DNA of 64,000 bases, from the NCBI GenBank assembly GCA_017656255.1, contig JACDOE010000001.1, positions 186,001 through 250,000 of the forward strand, given 5' to 3'. Under the pieces are notes generated by a model that saw only the letters and a program-made list of their open reading frames with translations, had not been told where the DNA came from and searched no databases. The DNA is from Bacillaceae bacterium (GTDB lineage: Bacteria > Bacillota > Bacilli > JACDOE01). The position numbers and the translations under genes were made by a program. This document shows positions 16,218 through 25,278 of the stretch, in pieces (the stretch's first letter is position 1; every line of letters starts with the position of its first letter).

Positions 16218-18324
16218 TCGAAATCGCAAACATCGTTATCAACTCCAGGGTTTAACCTGAGCGGATTGTGCCGCTCAGTTTGAGCGGAATCTTAAAGAGA
16301 TGCCCGGCGTTGATGACGTGCAGTTAAATTTTGGAGCCAGTAAATTAACCATTGAAGGAGACATTTCGCTGGAACAAATCAATAAAGCCGGTGCCTTTGA
16401 TGGGATAAAAGCGGTTCCGGAAGGACAGATGAAACTGGACGCGAAACCGGTGTGGAAGACCAGGGAAGCCGGTATTACGGCAATTTCCGGGTTATCTCTC
16501 CTCCTGGCCTGGATCTATCGGTTTTCCGCAGGAGAAGGACTCTTACTTTATATACTTTTAGGCGCTGCGATTGTCACAGGGGGTTATTCGACGGCCAGAA
16601 AAGGCTGGCGGGGGTTGTTTCGGCTAAAGTTTGACATGAACGCCCTGATGCTTGTAGCCGTCAGTGGTGCGATCCTGATCGGAGAATGGAACGAAGCGGC
16701 TGTGATTGCCTTCCTGTTTTCGTTAAGTGAACTTCTTGAAAGTTATTCCATGGATAAAGCACGGAATGCCATTCGATCCCTGATGGAAATCGCCCCGAAA
16801 AAAGCGGTGGTGATACGGGACGGAAAAGAACTGGAAATGTCCGTCGATGACATCCGTCCCGGTGATGTGATGGTCGTCAAACCCGGGCAAAAAATCGCCA
16901 TGGACGGTGTCATTAGCGAAGGAAGTTCGTCCATTAACCAGGCAGCCATCACCGGGGAATCAATCCCGGTTCTGAAAGAGCCGGGAGATGAATTATATGC
17001 CGGTACCTTGAATGAAGAAGGTTACCTGAAAATTGAGGTAACCAAAACCGTTGAGGATACGACACTCGCCAAAATTATTCACATGGTTGAAGAAGCTCAG
17101 GCAGAGCGGGCACCATCCCAGGCGTTTGTTGACCGCTTCGCCAGATATTATACGCCGGCCGTGATGGGGCTCGCCGTTGCCATCGCTTTAATTCCTCCTC
17201 TATTTGCCGGGGCTGCCTGGGAGCCGTGGATATACCGTGGTCTGGCCCTTCTGGTAGTGGCCTGTCCGTGTGCGCTGGTGGTTTCGACACCGGTGGCCAT
17301 TGTCAGTGCCATTGGAACAGCAGCTCGTTATGGCGTTCTGGTCAAGGGTGGTATTTATTTGGAACAAATCGGAGATGCGTCGGTCGTTGCTTTTGACAAA
17401 ACCGGAACATTGACCGCCGGTCAGCCGGAAGTGGTGGATGTAAAGACACTGGATGGAAGAAGTGCGACAGAGATTATGGCACTCGCCGCATCACTTGAAA
17501 AACAGTCCGAACATCCGCTGGGGGCTGCTGTCGTTCACTATGCTACACAACAACATATCGGGACGTATCCGGTCGAATCATTTCAAGCCATTACCGGAAA
17601 AGGGATAACGGGAAGAATCAGCGAACACTCTTACCTGTTGGGAAGTCCTCGCCTGTTTGATGAAAAAGGGCTTCTTCGCAAAGAGCATGAGTCTCTGATT
17701 CAGAACATGCAGGAAAAAGGACAGACGGTGATTTGCCTGGCTGAAGAAAATACCGTGATCGGGTTGATTGCCATTGCCGATACCGTTCGTGAGAGTAGTC
17801 AATCAGTGGTTGCTCGCCTCAAAGAGATGGGAGTGAAGCAAACCGTGATGCTGACGGGAGACAACCGGGCAACAGCATTGGCAATCGGCCAACAGATCGG
17901 GGTTGACCGCATTGAGTCGGAATTGCTTCCGCATGAGAAAGTGGAGGTTGTCAAAGAACTGAAAAAGCAGAACCAGCTCACCGTGATGGTGGGGGATGGA
18001 GTCAATGACGCCCCTGCCCTGGCAGCTTCCACGGTTGGGATCGCCATGGGAGGAGCAGGGACAGATACGGCCCTCGAAACAGCCGATGTCGTCCTGATGG
18101 CGGATGATCTGGACAAACTGCCTTACATTGTAAAATTAAGCCGTGCGACGCTTCGTGTCATTAAACAGAATATTACCTTTTCATTGGTGGTGAAGGCCCT
18201 GGCCGTTCTGGCCGTATTTCCCGGCTGGCTGACTTTGTGGCTGGCGATCCTGGCTGACATGGGAGCGACGATACTGGTGACGCTTAATGGAATTCGATTA
18301 ATCCGCGTCAGACCAAAGCATTAA
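16210..18324 (+). CDS. cadA: CadA-like heavy-metal P1B-type ATPase with in-frame UGA in its HMA domain (candidate selenoprotein)
   Basis: The intact reading starts at ATG 16210, 8 nt after GGGAGGG and overlapping cadC. Codon 17 is UGA (16258-16260), after which the same frame runs to 18324, giving 704 residues. The context is GLT-(UGA)-ADCAAQFERNL, so UGA replaces the first cysteine of the HMA CxxC site; C20 is intact. The pump part is complete: CPC at 352-354, phosphorylated D396 in DKTGT, SEHPLG and GDGVNDAP at 595-602. It exports Cd/Zn/Pb-type ions. A hairpin at 16271-16287 fits a bacterial SECIS, so selenocysteine insertion is my favoured reading. Otherwise UGA ends a 16-residue peptide and an HMA-less pump might start at ATG 16300, which has no good ribosome binding site. 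Confidence 0.8.
16258..16287 (+). other. In-frame UGA followed by candidate bacterial SECIS hairpin
   Basis: After UGA (16258-16260) come ten nucleotides, then CCGCTCA (16271-16277), loop GTT, and TGAGCGG (16281-16287): seven perfect pairs, 17 nt in all. G is the first loop base, 17 nt after UGA, within the published bacterial SECIS window (about 16-37 nt, G in the first two loop positions). E. coli fdhF has a 17-nt upper hairpin 11 nt after its UGA. A competing hairpin pairs the UGA-containing TGAGCGG (16258-16264) with the same CCGCTCA. Confidence 0.68.
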
Positions 18325-18351
18325 ACCGGCTGCCTGATTTTGGGCGCTCCC

Positions 18352-18390
18352 CCTTTTTTCCATGTTCATAAGATGAAACAGGAAAAAAGG
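18352..18390 (+). promoter_or_regulatory. Inverted repeat partly covering the subtilase ribosome binding site
   Basis: CCTTTTTTCC (18352-18361) and GGAAAAAAGG (18381-18390) are perfectly complementary. The 3' arm runs into the GGAAGGTG ribosome binding site (18389-18396) of the next gene. It may be a weak terminator for cadA read from the other side or a translation-control hairpin; neither is proven. Confidence 0.45.
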
Positions 18391-18403
18391 AAGGTGACGC
18401 CTG

Positions 18404-19450
18404 TTGAGAAAATTAATCACGTTTCAAAGCCATGAGGATTTTCAAAAATTCTGGCGCCGGCTCCCCAGGTCCGTCAAAAAAAGATGCCGCTGTTTTCCCA
18501 GAATGAAACTGATCAGCATCGATGAAAAGGAATACAGTCGAATCAGCCCGAAAATCAGTGAGACGAACGGTATCACCATTGAAGATGACAAACCCTATAA
18601 GCTTCACGTCAGGGACACGATTCCGTGGGGTGTTCGCAAAGTATCTGCCCCAAAGGTATGGCCAAAGACCCGGGGAAGCGGGGTTAAAATCGGCGTGATC
18701 GATACCGGCATTGATCGTACACATCCCGATCTGCGTTCACGGGTCGCAGGAGGTGTGGATGTTCGTGAAGGCGACAGTCCGTTTCGTGACTTGAACGGAC
18801 ATGGAACCCATATCGCCGGTATTATTGCCGCTGCTTTAAATCACGAAGGGATAGTCGGTGTCGCCCCCGAAGCCTCATTATACTCCATCCGTGCTTTTGG
18901 AGCGGAAGGAACCGGATCAACCACGGATGTGATTGAGGGAATTGACTGGGCCATTGATCATGGGATGGATATCATCAATATGAGTTTTGGTTCGGAGGAA
19001 GGCAGTCAGGCTGAACGAAATGCCGTACGGGCTGCCCTTGATGCCGGTATCATCATGCTTGCTGCTGCCGGCAACGCCGGAGGAAGGGTGGATTTCCCAG
19101 CCCGATACCGGGGTGTGATCGGGGTAGGAGCCATCACCATCAATAATCGTATTCCTTCATTCAGTAACCGGGGGAGAGGGGTCGATTTTGTGGAACCCGG
19201 TGTGGATATACTATCAACCTGGCCGGGTGGTTCATACCGCAGACTGGACGGAACGTCGATGGCAACCGCCCACTTATCGGGAATCGCTGCCATTTTTCTC
19301 TCCGTTTTTCCGGATCTGACCCCGGTTCAACTGTATCGAAAATTTCGGCAATCCAGTGTGTCTTTATCCCTTCCCGCGCATGTACAGGGAGCGGGAGTGG
19401 TGACTCTGTCCAGACTGGCGGCAAAGATAAATGAAAAGGGGAGTGCCTAG
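18404..19450 (+). CDS. Subtilisin-family (S8) serine protease
   Basis: A 348-residue subtilase with catalytic D100 (VIDTGID), H133 (NGHGTH) and S285 (GTSMA). The residue after SMAT is alanine where most subtilisins have proline (GTSMATPH). Residues 1-75 look like a short inhibitor-type propeptide region rich in basic residues, and there is no obvious signal peptide, so an intracellular or unconventionally located protease is possible. The TTG start at 18404 follows GGAAGGTG. No partner gene nearby explains its substrate. Confidence 0.88.
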   Translation: MRKLITFQSHEDFQKFWRRLPRSVKKRCRCFPRMKLISIDEKEYSRISPKISETNGITIEDDKPYKLHVRDTIPWGVRKVSAPKVWPKTRGSGVKIGVIDTGIDRTHPDLRSRVAGGVDVREGDSPFRDLNGHGTHIAGIIAAALNHEGIVGVAPEASLYSIRAFGAEGTGSTTDVIEGIDWAIDHGMDIINMSFGSEEGSQAERNAVRAALDAGIIMLAAAGNAGGRVDFPARYRGVIGVGAITINNRIPSFSNRGRGVDFVEPGVDILSTWPGGSYRRLDGTSMATAHLSGIAAIFLSVFPDLTPVQLYRKFRQSSVSLSLPAHVQGAGVVTLSRLAAKINEKGSA

Positions 19451-19631
19451 TTTTTGAGGGCAGGGTTGTGAGAAGAGCTCGTTTCGACTCTCCTCTTACG
19501 CCTTGTCTTTTTTTATGGACAGGCTGTTAATTAGGTCAATTGGAAACCCGTCATGCAAGTGCCTTTAACTCGCTATTTTTTCTTTTCATGATAATATATA
19601 AGTAGAAAAAGGTGTGAAAGGACGTTTGGAT

Positions 19632-20525
19632 ATGAATCTGGACAGTTTCAAGATGTTTTGTCTGGTCGTTGAAAATGGAAGTATCAGTGAAGCAGCACGT
19701 AAATTTTTTGTGTCTCAACCTGCTGTGACACGTCAAATACAGGCACTTGAAGAATATTATGATGTCTTGTTGTTTGAACGTACGGGTGGGAAGTTAAAGA
19801 TTACGGAAGCGGGTAAACTGCTGTATCCGTATATGAAAGCAATCCTGGAAGATCATGAGCGTGCAAAGGAAGCGCTGTCAAACTTCAAAGGCAAGTATCA
19901 GGCCCAGGTATGTGTAGGTGCTACTTTGACTATCGGAGAGTATTTGTTGCCTCGACTTCTTGAACGATTTAAGCGGGAAGTGACGGATTTGAATTTGACG
20001 ATCCGGGTGGCCAATACTCAGGAAATCCTGGAGAGTCTGGCCGAACATACGATTGATCTCGCTTTAATAGAAGGAAAAGTGAATGATGACTCATTAATCG
20101 TCGAGAAATTTGCAGATGATGAGTTGATTCTAATTTGCCCGGTTGAACATGAGTGGGCAGATAAAGAAGAGATCACGATTGACGAGCTGACGAAAGAACG
20201 AATGATCTGGCGCGAAGTGGGATCCGGAACGCGGATGATCGTGGAAAATGCACTCGAAAAGGAAGGGGTGCTTGACCGAATCGTGACCTCGATGGAAATC
20301 GGCAGTACCCAGGCGATCAAAGGAGCGGTGGAAGCGGGACTGGGTGTGGCGTTTCTTTCCAAAATGACGGTGATACGGGAGCTTGAGCTGAATCTGGTCA
20401 AAGAAGTCAAAGTGAAGGATTTTGAAATCAAGCGGGAATTGTGGCTGGCCCTTGCACCACAGCGTTTCAGAAGGCAGGGAGTGGACAGGCTTCTTGAATT
20501 TTTCCGTACACATAATGGCCTATAA
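19632..20525 (+). CDS. LysR-family transcriptional regulator
   Basis: A 297-residue LysR-type regulator. The N-terminal winged helix-turn-helix (residues 1-60, with GSISEAARKFFVSQPAVTRQIQALEE) is followed by a periplasmic-binding-protein-like effector domain (CVGATLTIGEYLLPRLL ... EAGLGVAFLSKMTV). It resembles the CysB/CysL/YwfK-type branch. I chose ATG 19632, with AAAGGA 9 nt upstream, over the GTG at 19614. It is encoded directly upstream of, and in the same direction as, the molybdoenzyme genes, so it is the obvious candidate activator for them; this is inference from position. Confidence 0.9.
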   Translation: MNLDSFKMFCLVVENGSISEAARKFFVSQPAVTRQIQALEEYYDVLLFERTGGKLKITEAGKLLYPYMKAILEDHERAKEALSNFKGKYQAQVCVGATLTIGEYLLPRLLERFKREVTDLNLTIRVANTQEILESLAEHTIDLALIEGKVNDDSLIVEKFADDELILICPVEHEWADKEEITIDELTKERMIWREVGSGTRMIVENALEKEGVLDRIVTSMEIGSTQAIKGAVEAGLGVAFLSKMTVIRELELNLVKEVKVKDFEIKRELWLALAPQRFRRQGVDRLLEFFRTHNGL

Positions 20526-20550
20526 CACTTTGTTATAGGCCATTTAATAT
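20514..20550 (+). terminator. Terminator overlapping the end of the LysR gene
   Basis: Perfect 14-base arms AATGGCCTATAACA (20514-20527) and TGTTATAGGCCATT (20531-20544) with a three-base loop. The 5' arm contains the last codons and stop of the LysR gene. The tail is only moderately T-rich. Confidence 0.75.
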
Positions 20551-20585
20551 TTCGATTTTACTGAAAAGTCTAAATCGTGTTAACT

Positions 20586-20631
20586 TAAAGTTGCGAGTTG
20601 CCACAATTTTGTCACAAACACTGCAACTTTA
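20586..20631. promoter_or_regulatory. Inverted repeat in the molybdoenzyme promoter region
   Basis: TAAAGTTGC (20586-20594) and GCAACTTTA (20623-20631) are perfect inverted arms 28 nt apart, just upstream of the oxidoreductase ribosome binding site. The spacing suits a LysR-type or other dimeric regulator binding two sites, or a looped leader RNA. No -10/-35 pair could be fixed confidently. Confidence 0.45.
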
Positions 20632-20660
20632 GAAGACCAGAGTAAGGAGGAATGGACCCA

Positions 20661-22190
20661 TTGTTAAAAGAACTGGAACTTGTCGACTCCAATGTCAAGT
20701 GGGGAAAGGTTCTTGACCAGGACAAATGTATCGGGTGTCATGCCTGTTCGACGGCATGTAAGTCCGAAAATGAAGTCCCGTTAAGTGTTAATCGAACCTA
20801 TGTGAAACAGGTGGAAGTAGGCGTATTCCCGGAAGTCAGCCGTCACTTCCAGATCACACGCTGTAACCAGTGTGAAGATGCACCGTGTGTTCCGGTCTGT
20901 CCGGTTACGGCGATGTTTAAACGTCCGGACGGTATTGTAGACTTCGACAGGGACGTCTGCATCGGCTGTAAAGCGTGTATGACGGCATGTCCTTATGATG
21001 CGATTCATATCAGCCCGGACAGTAACAGTGCTGAAAAGTGTAACTTCTGTGCACATCGCATTGATCAGGGACTGGAACCCGCCTGCGTGGTTGTATGTCC
21101 GGAAGAAGCAATTATTGTGGGCGATTTGAATGATCCGGAAAGTGAAGTGTCTCAAATTGTGTCTCGACAGAAAGTCGATGTCCGCAAACCGGAAAAAGGG
21201 ACAAATCCCAAGGTATTCTATAAGGGAGCCAGCGAAGCTACTTTGTCTCCCACAGCAGCCGAATATACCGGCATGCATATGTGGTCGGACCAGAAAGAGG
21301 GCTATCCGGTTGAAGAAGTGGAGGCGTCTTTTCAAAGTGTTGCAGCGGCACGTGTCGCTTATGATGTTCCGCACAAGGCATACTGGGATTGGCGCGTATC
21401 GCTGTATTCCTGGACCAAATCCATCGCTTCCGGTGTATTTCTGATTTATGCCTTTTTAGGATTGCTGGGCATGACTCTGGATGCTGTATGGACCACATCG
21501 GTGGCTGTTATCGGAGGTTTTTTCCTCGCGTTGACGGGGTTGCTTCTGATTTCGAAACTGTCGCATCCGATGCGTTTTTACCGTATCTTTACCCGACCCC
21601 AGTGGAAATCATGGCTAGTACGGGGTGCCTTCATTATCGCAGGCTACACGGCTGTTTTATTACTTCTGTTTATAGCCGGTCTCACGTCCAATGCATCTCT
21701 GGCTAAAGGTTTATGGTGGCCCGGCATCATTTTGGGGACTTTAACTGCTATTTATACGGCATTTCTATTTTCACAATCCAAAGGACGGGATCTGTGGCAG
21801 AATCCGTTATTGCCCTTACATCTGTTTGTTCAGGCTGTTATGACAGGTGCAGCGGCATTTATCATCCTGTCAGGGGTTGTATCCATTCCGTCAGAAGCCC
21901 TTCAGGTTGTGCAAATCACTCTGGTTGTATCCGCCGGACTCTATCTGGCCCTGGTTTTGAGTGAAATGGTCATTCCGCATATGACAGCAGATGCGGAAAA
22001 AGCCGCACACAACATGATCAAAGGACGTTACAAGGGTTATTACTGGACCGGTTTGATTGCTGGCGGACTGTTTCCGGTTGTGCTTGGAATTGCAAGCGTT
22101 TACGGTATCGCGGCATTGCTGGTGCTAATTGGCGTACTGGCCTATGAGCATGCGTATGTTCAGGCCGGTCAATCCGTTCCGTTGAGCTAA
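20661..22190 (+). CDS. Fused 4Fe-4S ferredoxin subunit and NrfD-like quinone-reactive membrane subunit
   Basis: A 509-residue fusion. Residues 15-195 form a four-cluster DmsB/PsrB-type FeS protein: CIGCHACSTAC, CNQCEDAPCVPVC, CIGCKACMTAC and a CNFC...C...C set are all intact. After a linker, residues 245-505 contain about eight membrane segments like NrfD/DmsC/PsrC subunits, which exchange electrons with quinones. In most systems these are two separate proteins. Start TTG 20661 lies 10 nt after TAAGGAGG; ATG 20652 is too close to it. With no signal peptide, the FeS domain should be cytoplasmic. The catalytic subunit follows after 37 nt. Confidence 0.88.
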   Translation: MLKELELVDSNVKWGKVLDQDKCIGCHACSTACKSENEVPLSVNRTYVKQVEVGVFPEVSRHFQITRCNQCEDAPCVPVCPVTAMFKRPDGIVDFDRDVCIGCKACMTACPYDAIHISPDSNSAEKCNFCAHRIDQGLEPACVVVCPEEAIIVGDLNDPESEVSQIVSRQKVDVRKPEKGTNPKVFYKGASEATLSPTAAEYTGMHMWSDQKEGYPVEEVEASFQSVAAARVAYDVPHKAYWDWRVSLYSWTKSIASGVFLIYAFLGLLGMTLDAVWTTSVAVIGGFFLALTGLLLISKLSHPMRFYRIFTRPQWKSWLVRGAFIIAGYTAVLLLLFIAGLTSNASLAKGLWWPGIILGTLTAIYTAFLFSQSKGRDLWQNPLLPLHLFVQAVMTGAAAFIILSGVVSIPSEALQVVQITLVVSAGLYLALVLSEMVIPHMTADAEKAAHNMIKGRYKGYYWTGLIAGGLFPVVLGIASVYGIAALLVLIGVLAYEHAYVQAGQSVPLS

Positions 22191-22227
22191 ACTTGAGGCC
22201 AGACGACTAATATATGGAGGGATGAAT

Positions 22228-25200
22228 GTGAGTACAACTGCGAACAAACAGTTTCAACGATTTGGTAAATTAAGTTCGTTCCCACCGCCGGATCGTTGGG
22301 ATGATTGGGAAGAACTAGATTCCAGATCCTGGCCACGCCAGGTGAAAAAGAAATATCGTCTTGTTCCCACTGTCTGCTTTAACTGTGAAGCAGCCTGCGG
22401 TTTACTGGCTTATATCGATCAGGAAAGTGGTGAAATCCGCAAACTGGAGGGACATCCGCTTCACCCTGCCAGCCGTGGACGCAATTGTGCCAAAGGACCG
22501 GCTACGACCACACAGGTCAAGAACCCGGATCGTATTCTCTATCCAATGAAACGGAAAGGACCCCGTGGTGGTGGAGAATGGGAACGTGTTTCCTGGGATG
22601 AAGCGCTGGACGATCTGGCGGCACGTATCCGCAAGGCCATCCAGGAAGACCGGAAAGATGAAGTAGTCTATCACGTGGGACGTCCCGGAGAAGATATGTT
22701 TACAGAACGCGTACTTTCTGCCTGGGGGGTAGACGGACACAACTCCCACACCAATGTTTGTTCCTCCGGTGCCCGTACCGGTTATATGTGGTGGATGGGA
22801 ATGGACCGACCATCCCCGGACTATGCCAATGCACGATTTATCTTGATGATGAGTGCCCATCTTGAATCCGGTCACTATTTTAACCCGAATGCACAGCGGA
22901 TTATGGAGGCCAAAGAAAAAGGGGCCAAGATTGCCGTTATTGACACCCGGTTGTCCAACACCGCTTCCAAAGCGGACTACTGGATGGCACCGTGGCCGGG
23001 AACGGAAACGGCGATGTTGCTGGCGATGGCCAATCATCTGATTCAGAACGATCTGTTCAACCATGAATACGTACGCAAATGGGTCAACTGGGATGAACTC
23101 CTCGCCGATCGGGATTATCTGAAACGTCTACAGAAGGATGGTTTCATCGATACCATCCCGGAAGGACAGTCTTTTGATGACTTTGTTCAGTTAATGAAAC
23201 AGATGTATAAACACTATACACCCGAGTTCGCCGAGCAGGAAACAGGTGTGAAAGCTCAAGTGATTGTGGATGTGGCTAATGAAATCGCCCGTGCGGGAAC
23301 GGCATTCTCGTCCAACATCTGGCGCAATGCCGCAGCCGGCCACCGGGGCGGATGGATGATCGCCAGGGCGCTGTTCTTCCTGAATGTATTGATGGGGGCG
23401 GTCGGGACACCGGGAAGTATGCTTCCCAATGCCTGGACCAAGTTTGTACCAAAACCGTTCAGTGAACCGCATCAGAATGTCAAGGTGTGGAATGAGAACC
23501 ATTTCCCGAGAGAATTCCCTCTCGCCAATTTTGAAATGGGATTCCTTTATCCGCACATCCTGAAACATAAAAACAAGAAAGTGGACGTCTATTTCTCACG
23601 GGTGTTGAACCCGGTTTGGACGTTCCCGGATGGTTTCAGCTGGATTGAGATGTTGACGGATGAAAATCGCGTCGGTGTTCATGCCGCACTGACACCGACC
23701 TGGAACGAGTCGGCACAGTATGCGGATTACATCCTGCCGATGGGACTGGCGCCGGAACGTCATGACCTGCACAGTTATGAAACACATGCCGCCCAGTGGA
23801 TCGGGTTCCGGCAACCGGTGTTGAGGGTTCAGAAGGAAAAAGACGGACACAAGATTCAATTTACCTATGAAGCAAACCCTGGCGAAGTGTGGGAAGAGAA
23901 TGAGTTCTGGATCGAATTGTCCTGGCGGGTGGACCCGGACGGTTCCATGGGAATCAGACAGCATTTTGAATCCCCTTACCGTCCCGGAGAAAAAATCACC
24001 ATTGAAGAATATTACCGCTGGATCTTTGAAAATTCGGTTCCCGGTCTTCCGGAAGCCGCAGCCAAAGAAGGTCTGACCCCCATGGAATACATGAGGCGTT
24101 ACGGGGCATTCCAGATTACAGAAGATGTTTACCAGCAAAATGAGAAGCCGCTTGCCGAGGAACTCTTGCAGAATGCCACGATTGTTCCGCCGGCACGTGA
24201 AAGTGAAAGTTATACGGAAGCTGCTGCTTCAGCAGAGGCCAGTACGCTGGCTTCCGACACGGAAGAACAGCCGGGTGTCTGGGTGGATACGCCACCGAAG
24301 AAAGTCAATTTTCGCCCGTATCCGGGACCGTTTAAAAACAAGAAGGGGCAGGTACGAGCCGGAATTGTTGTGGATGGCAAGCCGGTACAGGGCTTCCCGA
24401 CCCCTTCCGGTAAACTGGAATTCTTCTCCACAACGCTGAGAGACTGGGGATGGCCCGAATATGCGGTACCGATCTATCCACGCAACAAAGAAGAACGGCA
24501 AAAAATGATTCATATCATTTCTCAGGTTCATCCGGATCTTATCAACTGGGATGACTCTGAATATATCCTGTTGCCGACATTCCGGTTACCGACTCTGATT
24601 CACTCCCGTACTAACGGAGCGAAGTGGCTCTATGAAATCGCACACAACAATCCGATCTGGCTCAATCCGGTGGATGCGAAAAAACTGGGTGTCAAAACCG
24701 GTGATCTGCTCAAATTGAGCACAGAGATTGGCTATTTCGTCGATAAGGTATGGGTAACGGACGGTATTCGTCCAGGGGTTATCGCCTGTTCCCACCACCT
24801 TGGACGCTGGCGTCTGTGGGAGGACAAGGGAAGCGACCGCTGGAATTCATCCGTCGTCAAACTGGAAAATAACGGCTCCAAATGGAAGATGAAGCAGGTA
24901 CACGGCATGCAACCCTTCAAGAGTTCCGATCCGGATTCAGAACGTGTCTGGTGGCGGGATGCCGGTGTTCACCAGAACATCATTCACATTGTTCAGCCCG
25001 ACCCGATCAGCGGGATGCACTGCTGGCACCAGAAAATCAAAGCTGAGATACCGGGTCCGAACGAACAGTACGGTGATATTGAAGCGGATACCGAAAAGGC
25101 ACATGAAAAGTATCATGAATGGCTTCAATATACCCGTCCGGCTCCGCCGGAACATGGCATGCGCCGTCCGTACTGGATGATGCGTCCGTTGAAACCGCAC

Positions 25201-25236
25201 CCGGATTATTATAAACTGGATCCATCAACTGAGTAA
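22228..25236 (+). CDS. Molybdopterin-bisPGD oxidoreductase catalytic subunit (PsrA/SoeA-like), no Tat signal
   Basis: A 1002-residue DMSO-reductase-family protein. An N-terminal 4Fe-4S site uses C50, C53, C57 and C87 (CFNCEAAC ... RNC). The likely Mo/W ligand is C178 in NVCSSGAR. C-terminal cofactor-binding segments (HSRTNGAKWLYEIAHNNPIWLNP and WHQKI) are present. The GTG start at 22228 follows ATGGAGG. The N terminus has no twin-arginine motif or hydrophobic stretch, so the enzyme should face the cytoplasm, as SoeABC sulfite dehydrogenase does, unlike periplasmic Psr/Phs/Ttr. The substrate is unknown; sulfite oxidation to sulfate is my inference, supported by other sulfur genes in the window. 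Confidence 0.85.
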   Translation: MSTTANKQFQRFGKLSSFPPPDRWDDWEELDSRSWPRQVKKKYRLVPTVCFNCEAACGLLAYIDQESGEIRKLEGHPLHPASRGRNCAKGPATTTQVKNPDRILYPMKRKGPRGGGEWERVSWDEALDDLAARIRKAIQEDRKDEVVYHVGRPGEDMFTERVLSAWGVDGHNSHTNVCSSGARTGYMWWMGMDRPSPDYANARFILMMSAHLESGHYFNPNAQRIMEAKEKGAKIAVIDTRLSNTASKADYWMAPWPGTETAMLLAMANHLIQNDLFNHEYVRKWVNWDELLADRDYLKRLQKDGFIDTIPEGQSFDDFVQLMKQMYKHYTPEFAEQETGVKAQVIVDVANEIARAGTAFSSNIWRNAAAGHRGGWMIARALFFLNVLMGAVGTPGSMLPNAWTKFVPKPFSEPHQNVKVWNENHFPREFPLANFEMGFLYPHILKHKNKKVDVYFSRVLNPVWTFPDGFSWIEMLTDENRVGVHAALTPTWNESAQYADYILPMGLAPERHDLHSYETHAAQWIGFRQPVLRVQKEKDGHKIQFTYEANPGEVWEENEFWIELSWRVDPDGSMGIRQHFESPYRPGEKITIEEYYRWIFENSVPGLPEAAAKEGLTPMEYMRRYGAFQITEDVYQQNEKPLAEELLQNATIVPPARESESYTEAAASAEASTLASDTEEQPGVWVDTPPKKVNFRPYPGPFKNKKGQVRAGIVVDGKPVQGFPTPSGKLEFFSTTLRDWGWPEYAVPIYPRNKEERQKMIHIISQVHPDLINWDDSEYILLPTFRLPTLIHSRTNGAKWLYEIAHNNPIWLNPVDAKKLGVKTGDLLKLSTEIGYFVDKVWVTDGIRPGVIACSHHLGRWRLWEDKGSDRWNSSVVKLENNGSKWKMKQVHGMQPFKSSDPDSERVWWRDAGVHQNIIHIVQPDPISGMHCWHQKIKAEIPGPNEQYGDIEADTEKAHEKYHEWLQYTRPAPPEHGMRRPYWMMRPLKPHPDYYKLDPSTE

Positions 25237-25278
25237 TGAGTAATCGTCACATCAATGCGATAGCGCTGGGAGGGAACG

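Noticed and set aside
16300-18324. ATG 16300 as the ordinary start of an HMA-less CadA
   Set aside because: It has only AAAGAG directly touching the ATG, lies in the middle of recognisable HMA sequence, and ignores the strong GGGAGGG/ATG at 16210 in the same frame. Kept only as the fallback if UGA is a true stop.
16210-18324. cadA as a simple pseudogene
   Set aside because: Only one codon is affected, it is exactly a metal-site cysteine, the rest of the frame is intact, and a SECIS-like hairpin follows. Not excluded, but less economical.
19468-19514. Terminator after the subtilase
   Set aside because: GTGAGAAGAG can pair imperfectly with CTCCTCTTAC, but the T run begins about 8 nt beyond the stem, so intrinsic termination is doubtful.
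22228-22400. Tat signal peptide on the molybdoenzyme
   Set aside because: No twin arginine followed by a hydrophobic segment is present; the SRSWPRQVKKK stretch is basic but lacks the hydrophobic core.
22402-23064. 220-codon minus-strand ORF inside the molybdoenzyme gene
   Set aside because: Shadow of the coding frame: His/Gly-rich translation, no family resemblance, no start signal.
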